Shown: positions 26,370 to 35,647, numbered from the stretch's first letter. The stretch: DNA of 64,000 nucleotides from CAZSNT01 sp964607765 (GCA_964607765.1 CAZSNT010000019.1:24094-88093), one strand, 5' to 3'. Program-made: numbers and translations. The notes: generated by a model from the letters alone, not told the origin.

Positions 26370-29300
26370 TTAACGCTCACCAGGCAACCTGGAAACGGTA
26401 AACGGCGACGCCGGCAGGTCTTTTTTGTTCGCCAGGTTCACGTCCAGTTTGTCCCTGCCCATATCGGTCTCCGCGCCGTAGCGCACGGCAACGGGTTTGC
26501 GCACATCGGCAGAGCGGACGACGACGTTATCGCCTCTGATCTCTGCGGCCCCCGCAACAAAGGTCTCGCCATCGGCGCTGATGGTGAAGCCGCGCAACGG
26601 CTGACCGTCCGACGCGATCAGGCCGGTCCCAATGTGATCGAACGACAGAACCGCCCTGCCCTCCTTAACCGCCATCGAGCGGACAACCGGTCCCGAAAAC
26701 ACAAGGTCCTTCTCACCGTAGACATTGGCCCGGGCGGCCAGCGCGAGGCGATGGCCGATCGGTGCCTTGGTGGTGGGGTGAATCGGGTGATTGCCCGGGT
26801 TCCAGTCCTTGGAGAGATCGATAGTCACCGCCATGAAGGTGTTGGGTGTATTCTTCCAGATGTCGAGCTGGGCGCAGCGGAACGCATGCCAATCGGCGAC
26901 TTCGTAGCGGGGGAGTTGTACCAGGTAGACGGGGAGATTCTCATCGCCCCAACTCCGGCGCCAGTCGGCAACCATCGCCGGAAACAGCTTCTTCTGCTCC
27001 TCGGCGCGACTCGCATTGGCGCTGCCCTGGTACCAGATGAATCCTCTCACCGGGAACGGCATGACCGTCTTTAGCATGCGGGTGTAGAGGTAACTGGAGG
27101 TGTTGCGTTGAGGGTGTTTCGGATTGCGCAGCGCGCCCTTCTGCCACGCCTCCCAGTCTGGCCAGCCCTGTGCCATCACGTCGGGACTGCACCAGGTCTC
27201 CGTCACCGTGCCGCCAAACGCACACTGAAGCAAGCCGATCGGAATGCCCTGCGTTTCCTGGATCTCCCGAGCAAAATGATACCCCACGGCCGTCATCGCC
27301 GGCGAGGTGGATGGGCCAGCAACCTGCCACGTGGTTCCCATCGGAGGCGGCATCCTCTCCAGTCGTCTGTCAACCCGGAAGAACCTCAAGTTCGGGTTTG
27401 CGGACTCCGCAATGGCCTCTTTTCCTCCCTTCACGCCGGCTAAACGCATCCCCATGTTGGACTGACCGGAAGCGAGCCATACATCGCCGACGAGGATGTT
27501 TCGGATTTCGGATTTCGGATTTCGGATTTCGGATTTTTGGGAGGCGACGGTCATGACCCGGGGCTCGGCGGAGGCGGGCATGGGCGGGAAGACAACGCGC
27601 CATTTGCCGTCACGGGCAGTGCTCTCCAGGTCGTAGCCGTTGAACGACACGGTTACGACCGTGCCGTTTTCGGCCTGTCCCCAAACGGGAACAGGCACGC
27701 CGCGTTGCAGTACCATGTTGCTGGAGAAGACCTCCGGCATGGTGAACGCCTGCTTCGGTGCAGGGGGGGCCTCGATCGTCGATCCGGGATTGGCATACAG
27801 CGCTGCCACGTCATCACGGGGCAGTGCGTTGTCGTAGAACTGCAGGTCGTAGATTTTGCCGTCGAACTGGTTCTCCAGATGGCTCCCTCCGTAGGCCGGC
27901 TGGAACGTGCCGACCCGGATACCTTGGTCCGACATGCCAGCGGTGTCCGCGTCGTTCTTCGACTCGACCAACGTGCCGTTCACATAGTACGCCATCGTGC
28001 TCGTGGCACGGCTCCATGTGAGGGCCGCGTGGGTCCACGCGCCGGGCGCGATTTTGGTCTCCCCCAATGGCGTCCACTCATTGTAGATTGCCCTCAAGTT
28101 GGCGCTCCCCTTCGGCGCCATCAGTTTGAAGCCGGCAGCCACCAGCACGTAGTTCCCGCCGTTGAGCGTGTCGGGCTTCACCCAGGCACTGCAGGAACCG
28201 GCACTGGAGCTGAGTATGTTCGGGACCGTGAAGCCTGACTTCTTCGCAGGCGTCATCCCGACCTCCAGCGACTTGGTCGGCGCGCCGTCCGCCACACCGG
28301 GCGGAATGTCGGCGATGAACCGTGGCGCTTCTGTATGCTCACCGGCCGGCGTCGCCTTGCCGTTGGCAGCACCGACCATGTCCTTCACATTCCCCTCAAA
28401 CGTATAGCGGTGCGTCAGCGCGGAAGACGACGTGGCGGCACCGCCGGCTACCGATGCGGCGGCCGGCGCCGTCCGTCCGTATTGATCGGTGGCTGGAATC
28501 CTGTAATGCCGATCGCGGTCCACGGTCTCTGCGCGCCACCCCTCGAACTCGCGCCGCATGGAAGCGAGTTTCTCGGGTCGCTTGGCGGCCAGGTCGGTCG
28601 TTTCGGCAATGTCGTCCTTCAGGTTAAAGAGCACTTCCACGTAGCCGTCGGCATTGTACTTGCCCTGCTGCGTCTTGGCATAGCCGGCCGCCTGCTTGAA
28701 CTCCTTGATGTACTTCCAGTCGCCGTTGACGTGGCCCTCTGCCCAAAGCGCATTGGCTGCGTGGCGCCACTCGCGCCGCCGCCAGAACAGGGAGCGCTTG
28801 ATTTCCTTTGCTTTCCCGGTCAGCACCGGCGTCAGATCGATGCCGTCGAGTTGCCGGCCCTGCGGGACGTGCTGTTCTGCACCGGCGGCCGCGAGGATCG
28901 TGCGGGTAAAGTCCATGGAGATGCCGACCTGGTCGGACACTCGACCGGCTGGGTATACGCCAGGCCACTTGATCATGGAGGGGACCCTTATCCCGCCTTC
29001 GAGCATCTGCTGCTTGAAGCCGGAGAGCGGCTGGTTGTCGGCGGCGCGCATGCCGCCGTTGTCGCTGGTGAAAGTCACAAGCGTGTTTCCTTCGAGCCCC
29101 AGGTCGGCCAGCGTCTTCAGTACATCGCCGATACGCTTGTCGACATGCTCCACCATCTTCTTGGCTACCGGACGGTCTGCCGGGGACGGCGACCCGGGAC
29201 TCGGTTTGTCTCTGTGGTCATAGCCCCCGACCTCGCTATACGCCTCCGGATCCTGGAACGGCGCGTGCGGCGTGAACAGCGAGAGATAGACGAGGAACGG

Positions 29301-29924
29301 CTTGTCGCGGTTCTCTCTGATGAAGCCGATGGCTTTGTCCACGAAAACATCGTCGGCAAAAGTACCCACGTAGTCATCGCACGGCGCGCCGTTCTCCCAT
29401 AGCCCCAGTTCCCCGCCTTTGCGGTGCAGAAAATAGGAGGTGTTGTGGTGGGAGCCGATCCAGTAGTCGAAGCCTTGCGCATCCGGCGTAGAGACGCCGT
29501 TCACGGCGCCGACATTCCACTTGCCGAACATGCCGTTCACATAGCCCGCCTGCTTCAGGAACAGCGGGAAACAGGGCTCGGCTTTGGCGTTGACTGCCGT
29601 GTCCTTCGGCGTCGTCCGGTAGGCCTCGGCCCATTCACCGAGACGGCCGGGGTAGCGCCCGGTCAGAATCGCCCTGCGCGACGGCGCGCACACGTTGGAG
29701 GCGGCATAGAACTGCGAGAAGCGCACGCCTTGGTCGGCGATCGAGTCGATATGCGGCGTGGCGATGTCGCTGGCCGGGTTGTAGCAGGTGAGATCGCCAT
29801 AGCCCAGGTCGTCCATGAGGATGAAGAGAACATTGGGTTTGCGAGCTCCCACGGCAGTTGCGGAGACCGCCACCAGGGCGACTCCCAGCAGCAGGCATCG
29901 ACAGGCGGGGTTTGTCCGTTTCAT
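26370..29924 (-). CDS. Exported three-part enzyme: sulfatase - LamG - sialate O-acetylesterase-like (SASA)
   Basis: An 1184-residue secreted protein. After a signal peptide (about 8-27) the sulfatase domain (30-480) has LMDDLG and the formylglycine site CAPSR (C79), with the S1 motifs GKWNVG and FTSDNGG. A concanavalin-like LamG domain (about 500-715) follows, then a SASA/carbohydrate esterase domain (about 725-1184) with the nucleophile in LASGQSNM (about residue 820) and a C-terminal IHPTTKAPIGHRLA holding the catalytic His. It could remove sulfate and O-acetyl groups while bound to glycan. In the esterase N-terminus the stretch QKSEIRNPKSEIRNPKSEIRN is encoded by an array of 7-bp units and is probably a passenger insertion. 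The sulfatase half resembles that at 44082-45497 (GRLGEWAEAY, NGVSTPDAQGFD). Confidence 0.87.
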   Translation of the reverse strand: MKRTNPACRCLLLGVALVAVSATAVGARKPNVLFILMDDLGYGDLTCYNPASDIATPHIDSIADQGVRFSQFYAASNVCAPSRRAILTGRYPGRLGEWAEAYRTTPKDTAVNAKAEPCFPLFLKQAGYVNGMFGKWNVGAVNGVSTPDAQGFDYWIGSHHNTSYFLHRKGGELGLWENGAPCDDYVGTFADDVFVDKAIGFIRENRDKPFLVYLSLFTPHAPFQDPEAYSEVGGYDHRDKPSPGSPSPADRPVAKKMVEHVDKRIGDVLKTLADLGLEGNTLVTFTSDNGGMRAADNQPLSGFKQQMLEGGIRVPSMIKWPGVYPAGRVSDQVGISMDFTRTILAAAGAEQHVPQGRQLDGIDLTPVLTGKAKEIKRSLFWRRREWRHAANALWAEGHVNGDWKYIKEFKQAAGYAKTQQGKYNADGYVEVLFNLKDDIAETTDLAAKRPEKLASMRREFEGWRAETVDRDRHYRIPATDQYGRTAPAAASVAGGAATSSSALTHRYTFEGNVKDMVGAANGKATPAGEHTEAPRFIADIPPGVADGAPTKSLEVGMTPAKKSGFTVPNILSSSAGSCSAWVKPDTLNGGNYVLVAAGFKLMAPKGSANLRAIYNEWTPLGETKIAPGAWTHAALTWSRATSTMAYYVNGTLVESKNDADTAGMSDQGIRVGTFQPAYGGSHLENQFDGKIYDLQFYDNALPRDDVAALYANPGSTIEAPPAPKQAFTMPEVFSSNMVLQRGVPVPVWGQAENGTVVTVSFNGYDLESTARDGKWRVVFPPMPASAEPRVMTVASQKSEIRNPKSEIRNILVGDVWLASGQSNMGMRLAGVKGGKEAIAESANPNLRFFRVDRRLERMPPPMGTTWQVAGPSTSPAMTAVGYHFAREIQETQGIPIGLLQCAFGGTVTETWCSPDVMAQGWPDWEAWQKGALRNPKHPQRNTSSYLYTRMLKTVMPFPVRGFIWYQGSANASRAEEQKKLFPAMVADWRRSWGDENLPVYLVQLPRYEVADWHAFRCAQLDIWKNTPNTFMAVTIDLSKDWNPGNHPIHPTTKAPIGHRLALAARANVYGEKDLVFSGPVVRSMAVKEGRAVLSFDHIGTGLIASDGQPLRGFTISADGETFVAGAAEIRGDNVVVRSADVRKPVAVRYGAETDMGRDKLDVNLANKKDLPASPFTVSRLPGER
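27499..27533. repeat. Five tandem heptamers (TTTCGGA) inside a coding region
   Basis: The heptamer TTTCGGA occurs five times in a row and stays open in the minus-strand gene frame. Three heptamers make 21 bases, so the protein repeat is also seven residues long (SEIRNPK). It lies just before the SASA nucleophile motif of the fusion enzyme. Similar heptamer arrays in this window are intergenic. Confidence 0.9.
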
Positions 29925-29945
29925 GTTACTGGGGCCCTTCTGTCT

Positions 29946-31310
29946 TTATTTCTTCCATTCGTACCGCGCCGGCTTTTCGTTTCCGGCATCCCATCGTTCC
30001 CACTGGGCACGCAGAGCCCGCGCGATCTGCGGGTACTGCTCGATCTGGTTGTTCCCCGGGACTCGTCCCTCGCGCACATCATCCTTGAGATTGTAGAGCA
30101 TCACCGGAAGCGGTTTGTTGTTCGAGCTGGGGCGCATCAGCTTCCAGGCGCCCTTGCGGATGGCCCAGCCATGGCGTGCCGACTTGTCATAGGGGAAGTT
30201 GAAGCGCCAGTAGAGGGCCTCGTGCGGCGCCTCCTCATTCTCGCCTGTGAGGAAGGGCAGGAGATTGACGCCGTCGAGCTTCCATGCGGGATCGATGTCC
30301 ACACCCGCAGCGGCCAGTGCCGTGGGCAGGATATCGAGGCTGATAATCGGCTTCTCATAGACCTTGCCGGCGGGGAGGCGTCCCTGCCATTGCACAATGA
30401 ACGGGATGCGGATTCCGCCCTCGGCCATGCTGGACTTGGTCCCCCAGAGCGGAAGGTTGCTCGATGAAATGCCGGGATAGCCCCCGTTGTCGCTGAGGAA
30501 GAAGATCAGCGTGTCCTCCTCGAGCTTTTCCTCGCGCAAGGCATCCAGGATCCGACCAACGTTGTCATCCAGACACGCCATCATGGCGAGGAAAGTGCGG
30601 CGCCCCTTGTCCTCCACGTGCGCAAACCGCTCGAGATCCTCGGGCTTGGCCTCGGTCGGCTCATGCGGCGTGATAAAAGGCAGGTAGAGGAAGAAGGGCT
30701 TCTTTGCCTGCCCTGAGCCTGTCGAACGGGCATGACGGTGAATGAAGTCGACCGCCTTGCGCCCGAATGCGTCGGTCGAATACTCTTTGAGCTCAACCAC
30801 CTGATTGTCACGACGCATTTTCACATCGTACTTGGACGGGCTCTCCGGGAAGTAGCGATTGCCGTCATGATTCCAGAAGCTCTCGTCGAAGCCCCGTTGC
30901 GGCGGATGCCCCGCACGGTAGTTGGTAACCCCCCACTTCCCCATCATGCCGGTCACGTACCCGGCCCTTTTCATCCGCTCGGAGATCAGTGGCTGATCCA
31001 GCGGAATTCCGGGACGATACGCCTGCTGATTGGATTCGAAGCCGAAGCGATTCTGGTAGCGTCCCGTCAGCAGTCCGGCCCGTGACGGTCCGCACTGCGG
31101 CGCGGTCACGTACCCATCCGTGAAGCGCACCCCGTTGGTTGCCAACGAATCGATGTGCGGGGTCCGCACATCCCGTGAACCCTGACAGCCCAAGTCGGCA
31201 TACCCGAGGTCATCCACGAGAATCACGATGACATTAGGCTTGGCGACAGCGCGTTGGGTCAGCGCTGTCGACAGAGCCGCTGCAGCCAGGATGAAACGTG
31301 TCGCTGTCAT
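29946..31310 (-). CDS. Exported type I sulfatase with a repeat-derived insert
   Basis: A 454-residue sulfatase. Residues 4-23 form a signal peptide. LVDDLG (31-36) and CGPSR (C73) give the metal ligands and formylglycine site; GKWGV, FLSDNGGYPG and the C-terminal YNLKDD complete the S1 pattern. In the helix before the conserved KKPFFLYLPF, residues 195-202 (RSTGSGQA) are encoded by a short repeat at 30705-30732 that is widespread in bacterial genomes. This helix normally continues straight into KKPFF, so the insert is tolerated at a surface loop. The ATG overlaps the stop of the beta-helix gene (ATGA) and has a strong GAGGAGG ribosome-binding site. The next gene, the three-part enzyme, starts 21 bp after the stop. 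Confidence 0.9.
   Translation of the reverse strand: MTATRFILAAAALSTALTQRAVAKPNVIVILVDDLGYADLGCQGSRDVRTPHIDSLATNGVRFTDGYVTAPQCGPSRAGLLTGRYQNRFGFESNQQAYRPGIPLDQPLISERMKRAGYVTGMMGKWGVTNYRAGHPPQRGFDESFWNHDGNRYFPESPSKYDVKMRRDNQVVELKEYSTDAFGRKAVDFIHRHARSTGSGQAKKPFFLYLPFITPHEPTEAKPEDLERFAHVEDKGRRTFLAMMACLDDNVGRILDALREEKLEEDTLIFFLSDNGGYPGISSSNLPLWGTKSSMAEGGIRIPFIVQWQGRLPAGKVYEKPIISLDILPTALAAAGVDIDPAWKLDGVNLLPFLTGENEEAPHEALYWRFNFPYDKSARHGWAIRKGAWKLMRPSSNNKPLPVMLYNLKDDVREGRVPGNNQIEQYPQIARALRAQWERWDAGNEKPARYEWKK
30705..30732. repeat. Short dispersed repeat (CCTGAGCCTGTCGAAC) in a sulfatase gene
   Basis: TGCCTGCCCTGAGCCTGTCG followed by AACGGGCA matches the widely dispersed TTCGACAGGCTCAGGGC repeat known from many environmental bacterial genomes. 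Here it is in frame within a sulfatase gene and adds about eight residues. Confidence 0.75.
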
Positions 31311-33916
31311 TTGTCGTCCTCCTCAAGTGGTTCCGTCCTGACGTCGAACATGCGGACAATCGCAGAACGCGTGTCTACGGCCCGCCTACCCCTGGGGCGA
31401 CGTTCCCAGACATCGAGAATCTCGAGCTTCACATAGCGCGCCCTGGCCGGTGTCACTGGCTGGTCAAGCACCACGTATTTCTTGGGATTGCGGAACTGAA
31501 TGTCCAAAACGTTCCTCTTTGGAATCTCCAGTGGCCGCCAATCCGTGTTGTTCAGGCTGACCGAAATCCGGTAGCTCTTGATGGCGGTCGTGTCCTTGAA
31601 GTCGATCAGGTGCCCGTCGACCAGAGTGTAGCGGTGCACCGTCATCGCCTGCCCCAGGTCAAGGACGAACTTTGCTTCTTTCAGAGGCGCTTTCCAGTAG
31701 GTTTTCAGGTTGCCGTCGAGGACATTCCTGACCTCGGCCCCGCCCTCAACGATCCTGGTGTCCGGAGAAAGCGTGGTTTCCGGGATCATCTCGAATCCAT
31801 CGAGTGGAACCGATGCTTCGTAGTTGCCGCGGTGATAGGGGGGATGAATGCCCGGCGCAAAGACTCTGATGCTCTCAATGTCCGTGCCCTTCACCCAGTT
31901 GAACTCCCGGTGCCGCCCCGTCACCCAATAGCCATAGAAATCGAGATTGCTGGCCCCGTCCAATACCAACGACTGCTCCATCGAGACATCCAGCAGCGGA
32001 TAGTGGAAGCGGGAATCACGAAGGCTTCGCCCGTTCTGCCTGTAGATCTCAATGTGCCTCAGCGGATGAAACGCCTGCAATCCATAGGAGTCGATGTCAG
32101 AGGCATCGCCGAATAGATAGGAAATCGAGTGCTTTCCCGAATAGTCACTCAGGATGCCGAACGACTTGTTCCAGCCATCCTTCACCTTGAGGAGGGGATT
32201 GCGGTCTGTTCCGAGTGTAAGGCCGTAGGTGACCTGGGTGAACTCGATGGTCCCGCCCTTGGTGCCACCACCGATATTGATGCCTGCCTTCATGCCCCAG
32301 CCGGCAACGCGCTTGATCATGAAGTTGTCGCAGGGAAACGAGGCGAAATCGACCATTTGCCAGGCGGGAGTGATGACGCAGTCGATGAGGTAGACGCCCG
32401 GGCCGCGGCCTCGCACCGCATACGGAGCTGGAACTGGGGTGAAGCCTTCCTCGCTCAAGTGCTGCCACTGTTGCGGAAAAAGCACATTGAGTCCCCGGAT
32501 CCCCGCGTTTTCTGCCAGCGTTATGGACGCAGGGGCTTCTGCCGGATCTCCGGACTTGGCCTCGAGCTCAAACAGCAAAGAGGTCACCTCGGAGCCGGAA
32601 AGCCTCAGTTCCTGCCGTGCGCAGGCGCCACGGAGTTCCGTGCCGGCCGGCACGCTGAGTGGTTTTGTGATCCTGTATTTTCCCTGGGGGAAGTAGACAA
32701 TGCCGCCGCCATTGGCAGACACCTGTTTGAGTGCCTGAAGGACTGCAGGCGTGTCATCGGCCTGCCCATCGCCCCTTGCGCCCGTCCTCATCACGTTGAA
32801 GAAATCGGCAGGCGACGCCTTGGCTGCGCGCCGATGAGACGGCCAGTCCCGGCGCAGTTCCGGTAAGCCCCGAATGTTGTCCAGGCTAACGGCCGGGATG
32901 CCGAAGTAGTAGTAATCGTGGCCATTGTATTCGATCCGGCCTTCGATCCCGCTCAGGATTGCGCCCAGGCCGAAGCTGTCATTGACACGCTTGACCTCCG
33001 CCCCATTCCTATGGGTCTTGATGAAGTCCAGGTCCTTCCATGCCCAGAGCGCCGTTTTGCAGTCACTGGCTGCGAGCCCGTCCACGATGAACCCGTCCAA
33101 CGCGCCCAGCTCCATACCCGTGCAGTTCTCTTTCATGAAGGAACGAACGGCATCCCGAGACGGTTTCTGTGCCCTCAAGAACGCAGGCAGCTCCTGCCAG
33201 ACCTTGGCGCTGATCTCGATGTTCCTCGACCACCCGAACTCGGAACTCCACTTTGCCGTTATGCCGTTCTTCAGCGCGCACATCCGGATGTTCTCGAGAA
33301 GCGAGCCGCTGATGACATCAAACCGAATCCCGTTATACGCGTTGTAGAGGGTAACGTTCTCGAGCATGGCAGAGGGACCTGAGTGTATCGTGTAGGGGAA
33401 GGGAAGAAACTCATCTTCCCCCTGTTCCGGATAGAACACAGCGAGGTCTTTGAGGCCGCAGCTCCGGCCGCTGATGGTGATGAAGGGCTTGCCCTCCTCA
33501 CTTCCCTTTCCCTCATAGGCAAGGAGTACAGTGGGGGCCGCGGCCGCCCCCCCGGCGTGGCGGCCTTGGATCACTACTTTGTCCTGTTTCAGTTGAATGG
33601 TCCCCTGTACCTTGTATACGCCCGCCGGGACGTAGACCAGGCCACCGCCCATTTCCGAGACCACATCGATCGCTTGCCGGAAAGCCCGCGTTGAATCCCT
33701 GATCCCCATCGGGTCCGCGTTGTAGGGAGGAAGGGTCAGCACGGCATGGGCAACCAGGATGTCGTCACCGGAGTCGACCAGGTAGGCGTGATCACCGACC
33801 TTCTCGATATGCTCGGGCAATCCGGCGCCTAGCGTTACACGGCATTGCATCAGGCAGGCAAGGAGAATGCCGGGTAGCGCGATCTTGTGTAACATGCTGT
33901 TCATTCGGGGTCTCAT
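31307..33916 (-). CDS. Exported double beta-helix (pectate-lyase-3-like) protein with C-terminal discoidin-like domain
   Basis: An 869-residue exported protein with a hydrophobic leader at about 8-30. Two pectate-lyase-3-type right-handed beta-helix modules are seen: DSTRAFRQAIDVV followed by GGGLVYVPAGVYKV (about 70-105), and GDGQADDTPAVLQALKQV followed by GGGIVYFPQGKYRI (about 385-420). These are the signatures of polygalacturonase- and lyase-like helices. The last 150 residues (VLDGNLKTYWKAP, FVLDLGQ, ARYVKLEI) form an F5/8 type C (discoidin) carbohydrate-binding domain. The substrate is not predictable. ATGs at 33904 and 33895 are alternative starts, and none has an ideal ribosome-binding site. 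It precedes a sulfatase with a 4-bp overlap, so it likely works on the same glycan. Confidence 0.8.
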   Translation of the reverse strand: MRPRMNSMLHKIALPGILLACLMQCRVTLGAGLPEHIEKVGDHAYLVDSGDDILVAHAVLTLPPYNADPMGIRDSTRAFRQAIDVVSEMGGGLVYVPAGVYKVQGTIQLKQDKVVIQGRHAGGAAAAPTVLLAYEGKGSEEGKPFITISGRSCGLKDLAVFYPEQGEDEFLPFPYTIHSGPSAMLENVTLYNAYNGIRFDVISGSLLENIRMCALKNGITAKWSSEFGWSRNIEISAKVWQELPAFLRAQKPSRDAVRSFMKENCTGMELGALDGFIVDGLAASDCKTALWAWKDLDFIKTHRNGAEVKRVNDSFGLGAILSGIEGRIEYNGHDYYYFGIPAVSLDNIRGLPELRRDWPSHRRAAKASPADFFNVMRTGARGDGQADDTPAVLQALKQVSANGGGIVYFPQGKYRITKPLSVPAGTELRGACARQELRLSGSEVTSLLFELEAKSGDPAEAPASITLAENAGIRGLNVLFPQQWQHLSEEGFTPVPAPYAVRGRGPGVYLIDCVITPAWQMVDFASFPCDNFMIKRVAGWGMKAGINIGGGTKGGTIEFTQVTYGLTLGTDRNPLLKVKDGWNKSFGILSDYSGKHSISYLFGDASDIDSYGLQAFHPLRHIEIYRQNGRSLRDSRFHYPLLDVSMEQSLVLDGASNLDFYGYWVTGRHREFNWVKGTDIESIRVFAPGIHPPYHRGNYEASVPLDGFEMIPETTLSPDTRIVEGGAEVRNVLDGNLKTYWKAPLKEAKFVLDLGQAMTVHRYTLVDGHLIDFKDTTAIKSYRISVSLNNTDWRPLEIPKRNVLDIQFRNPKKYVVLDQPVTPARARYVKLEILDVWERRPRGRRAVDTRSAIVRMFDVRTEPLEEDDK

Positions 33917-33929
33917 GTCTACATCTTAT

Positions 33930-34574
33930 TCAGAGAGCTGATAGCAGTCTCCCAAGCCTCTTGATTTCGTTGACTGTTTCCGGGTCGTCTTCAAACCGGG
34001 TGAACTGGTGAGATGCGAGGTCGTAGTTCCGAAGCGCCTCTTCATCATGGCCAAGCAGACCCCAAAGCCCACCATGATTCATGCATGTATTGCCTTTTCC
34101 GCACTTGATGCAAGGGGGGTTGAGTGTGGTGTGATGCACTTCACCCAACACACGAAACTGATGCTCCTTGACCAATGAAGCGCGAAAGGTCTTTCGGTCC
34201 GATGGTTCATCAAACAGACCGGTAGAGACAAAGACCACAGGCTTGTGATAAATCGTGCAATTGTCATGAAGAAAACACCACAGGCGCGAAAAGAAGCTGT
34301 ACATCCAGGCCGTCATCATCCCATGATGTCTGGGACTGCCGATCACCAGGGCCTCAGCATCCCTGATATCGGCGAGGTAGGGGTGCAGATCGTCCTTGAC
34401 ACCACACATGGCGGTCGTCGCGCAAAGATGCGCGCAGGCCCGACAGGGGCTGAAGGTCAAACTGCTGAGCTTTACGAACGTCGGTTCTTTGCCGCTTTCA
34501 CGCAGCAAGGCCTGAACCATACGATCTGTATTGCTGTCCTTGATGGGACTCCCACTGATTCCTACGATCGCCAT
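33930..34574 (-). CDS. Iron-sulfur flavoprotein-like NAD(P)H:FMN reductase
   Basis: A 214-residue flavodoxin-fold protein. GISGSPIKDSNTDRMV is the FMN phosphate-binding loop and VIGSPRHHGMM the second flavin-contacting loop. SPCRACAHLC and CGV, then later CIKCGKGNTC, are cysteine clusters of the iron-sulfur flavoprotein type. The product likely transfers electrons from NAD(P)H. It begins 1 bp after the stop of the QueG-like gene, with AAGGCGG for ribosome binding, so the two form a pair. In this carbohydrate cluster the pair may activate a corrinoid or radical enzyme, but no partner is visible. Confidence 0.75.
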   Translation of the reverse strand: MAIVGISGSPIKDSNTDRMVQALLRESGKEPTFVKLSSLTFSPCRACAHLCATTAMCGVKDDLHPYLADIRDAEALVIGSPRHHGMMTAWMYSFFSRLWCFLHDNCTIYHKPVVFVSTGLFDEPSDRKTFRASLVKEHQFRVLGEVHHTTLNPPCIKCGKGNTCMNHGGLWGLLGHDEEALRNYDLASHQFTRFEDDPETVNEIKRLGRLLSAL

Positions 34575-34575
34575 C

Positions 34576-35502
34576 TTATTCCGCCTTCAGGTTCGCCCGC
34601 GCAATTCGCGCGTTCCGCTGCATGATCGGGTTTGACGCATCATTCGCCAGCTCCTGCAGATTCGGACAGCGCTCCAGCCCAGCAAGATCCCTGTGGCTGG
34701 CATGGTGCTCCGCATCAAAACACGCCCTTGAATCCGGCTCGCGCGGCGTGAGCTTCCGGTTCATCGGACAGACATCCTGACAGATATCACAGCCACACAC
34801 CCAATTGGACATCTTCTTCTGCAGCTCTTCGGGAATCTCCTCCTCGCGGCGCGAAAGCGGATTGATGCACCGCTTCGGATTCACCTTGTACGGCGCATAC
34901 AACGCACCGGTCGGGCAGGCCGTCACGCAGCGTCCGCAATCCGCACAGTCCAGTTCCGGAGGTTCACATGAATCCGGCTCAAGCTCCGCATCAGTAATCA
35001 CGGCGCGTAACGCGACAAACGACCCGAAGTGCCTTGTGTAAAGCAGTCCGTTCTGACCGTACGCGCCTGCCCCCGTCTGGACCGCCGCGTATTTCAGGGG
35101 AATCTGCTGTCCCTGAATCGCGCGGTATCCCTCCTGCTCGATAAAGGCGGCGAGTCTTTCGGCGACCATTCGGACAACCGGATAGTAATAGTAGGTCTTC
35201 GCGGTTCTCCCCCGCCGATTCCGGAAACTCTCGGAATGCCCGTTTCCCGTATCAAGCGCATACACACCCAAGAGAATGATCGATTTCGCCTCCGGGAAAC
35301 TCCGACGGACATCCGCGAGATCTTCAAAGAACGAAGGCTGATGTGCCGGTGCCATGAAATCCGTATGCACCGCATCGGTTTCCCGCATACGCTCTCTCAC
35401 CGACGCCAAATACGCATCGTACGTCACGACCGGTGCAATCGACAGAACAGCCGCTCCTTCCGCCTGAGCACATCCAATGATTCTTTGCTTCAGATCAACC
35501 AC
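34576..35502 (-). CDS. QueG-like iron-sulfur protein (epoxyqueuosine reductase family)
   Basis: A 308-residue protein starting at GTG. The N-terminal half (YYYYPVVRMVAERLAAFIE, KYAAVQTGAGAYGQNGLLY) matches the DUF1730 domain of QueG, which binds cobalamin in true queuosine enzymes. CADCGRCVTACP and CGCDICQDVCP supply two [4Fe-4S] clusters. It lacks the C-terminal HEAT-like extension of many QueG proteins. Whether it serves queuosine or a paralogous role is unclear. Its neighbour is a flavoprotein 1 bp away, and such pairs are unusual for queG, so a paralogous electron-transfer function is favoured. Confidence 0.7.
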   Translation of the reverse strand: MVDLKQRIIGCAQAEGAAVLSIAPVVTYDAYLASVRERMRETDAVHTDFMAPAHQPSFFEDLADVRRSFPEAKSIILLGVYALDTGNGHSESFRNRRGRTAKTYYYYPVVRMVAERLAAFIEQEGYRAIQGQQIPLKYAAVQTGAGAYGQNGLLYTRHFGSFVALRAVITDAELEPDSCEPPELDCADCGRCVTACPTGALYAPYKVNPKRCINPLSRREEEIPEELQKKMSNWVCGCDICQDVCPMNRKLTPREPDSRACFDAEHHASHRDLAGLERCPNLQELANDASNPIMQRNARIARANLKAE

Positions 35503-35530
35503 AAGATGGAGTCCTGTCGCGTTGCCGTGG

Positions 35531-35647
35531 ATGAGTCGCCCTTACAGGGCTCAGGCATTGGGGATGACGCCTTTCCCAGGGGTTCGCTGGCGCTCCGCCC
35601 TGGAGCCCGGACGCCCCCACCCCTGAAGCCCTGTAAGGGCGGCTCAT
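35531..35647. repeat. Palindromic intergenic element with 21-bp inverted ends
   Basis: ATGAGTCGCCCTTACAGGGC plus T (35531-35551) pairs with the reverse copy at 35627-35647 (AGCCCTGTAAGGGC...), differing at one position. The 75-base interior is GC-rich. It lies upstream of the QueG-like gene and downstream of the sulfatase at 35687. The type (CCCTTACAGGGC palindromes) recurs in many PVC genomes from general knowledge. Confidence 0.75.
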
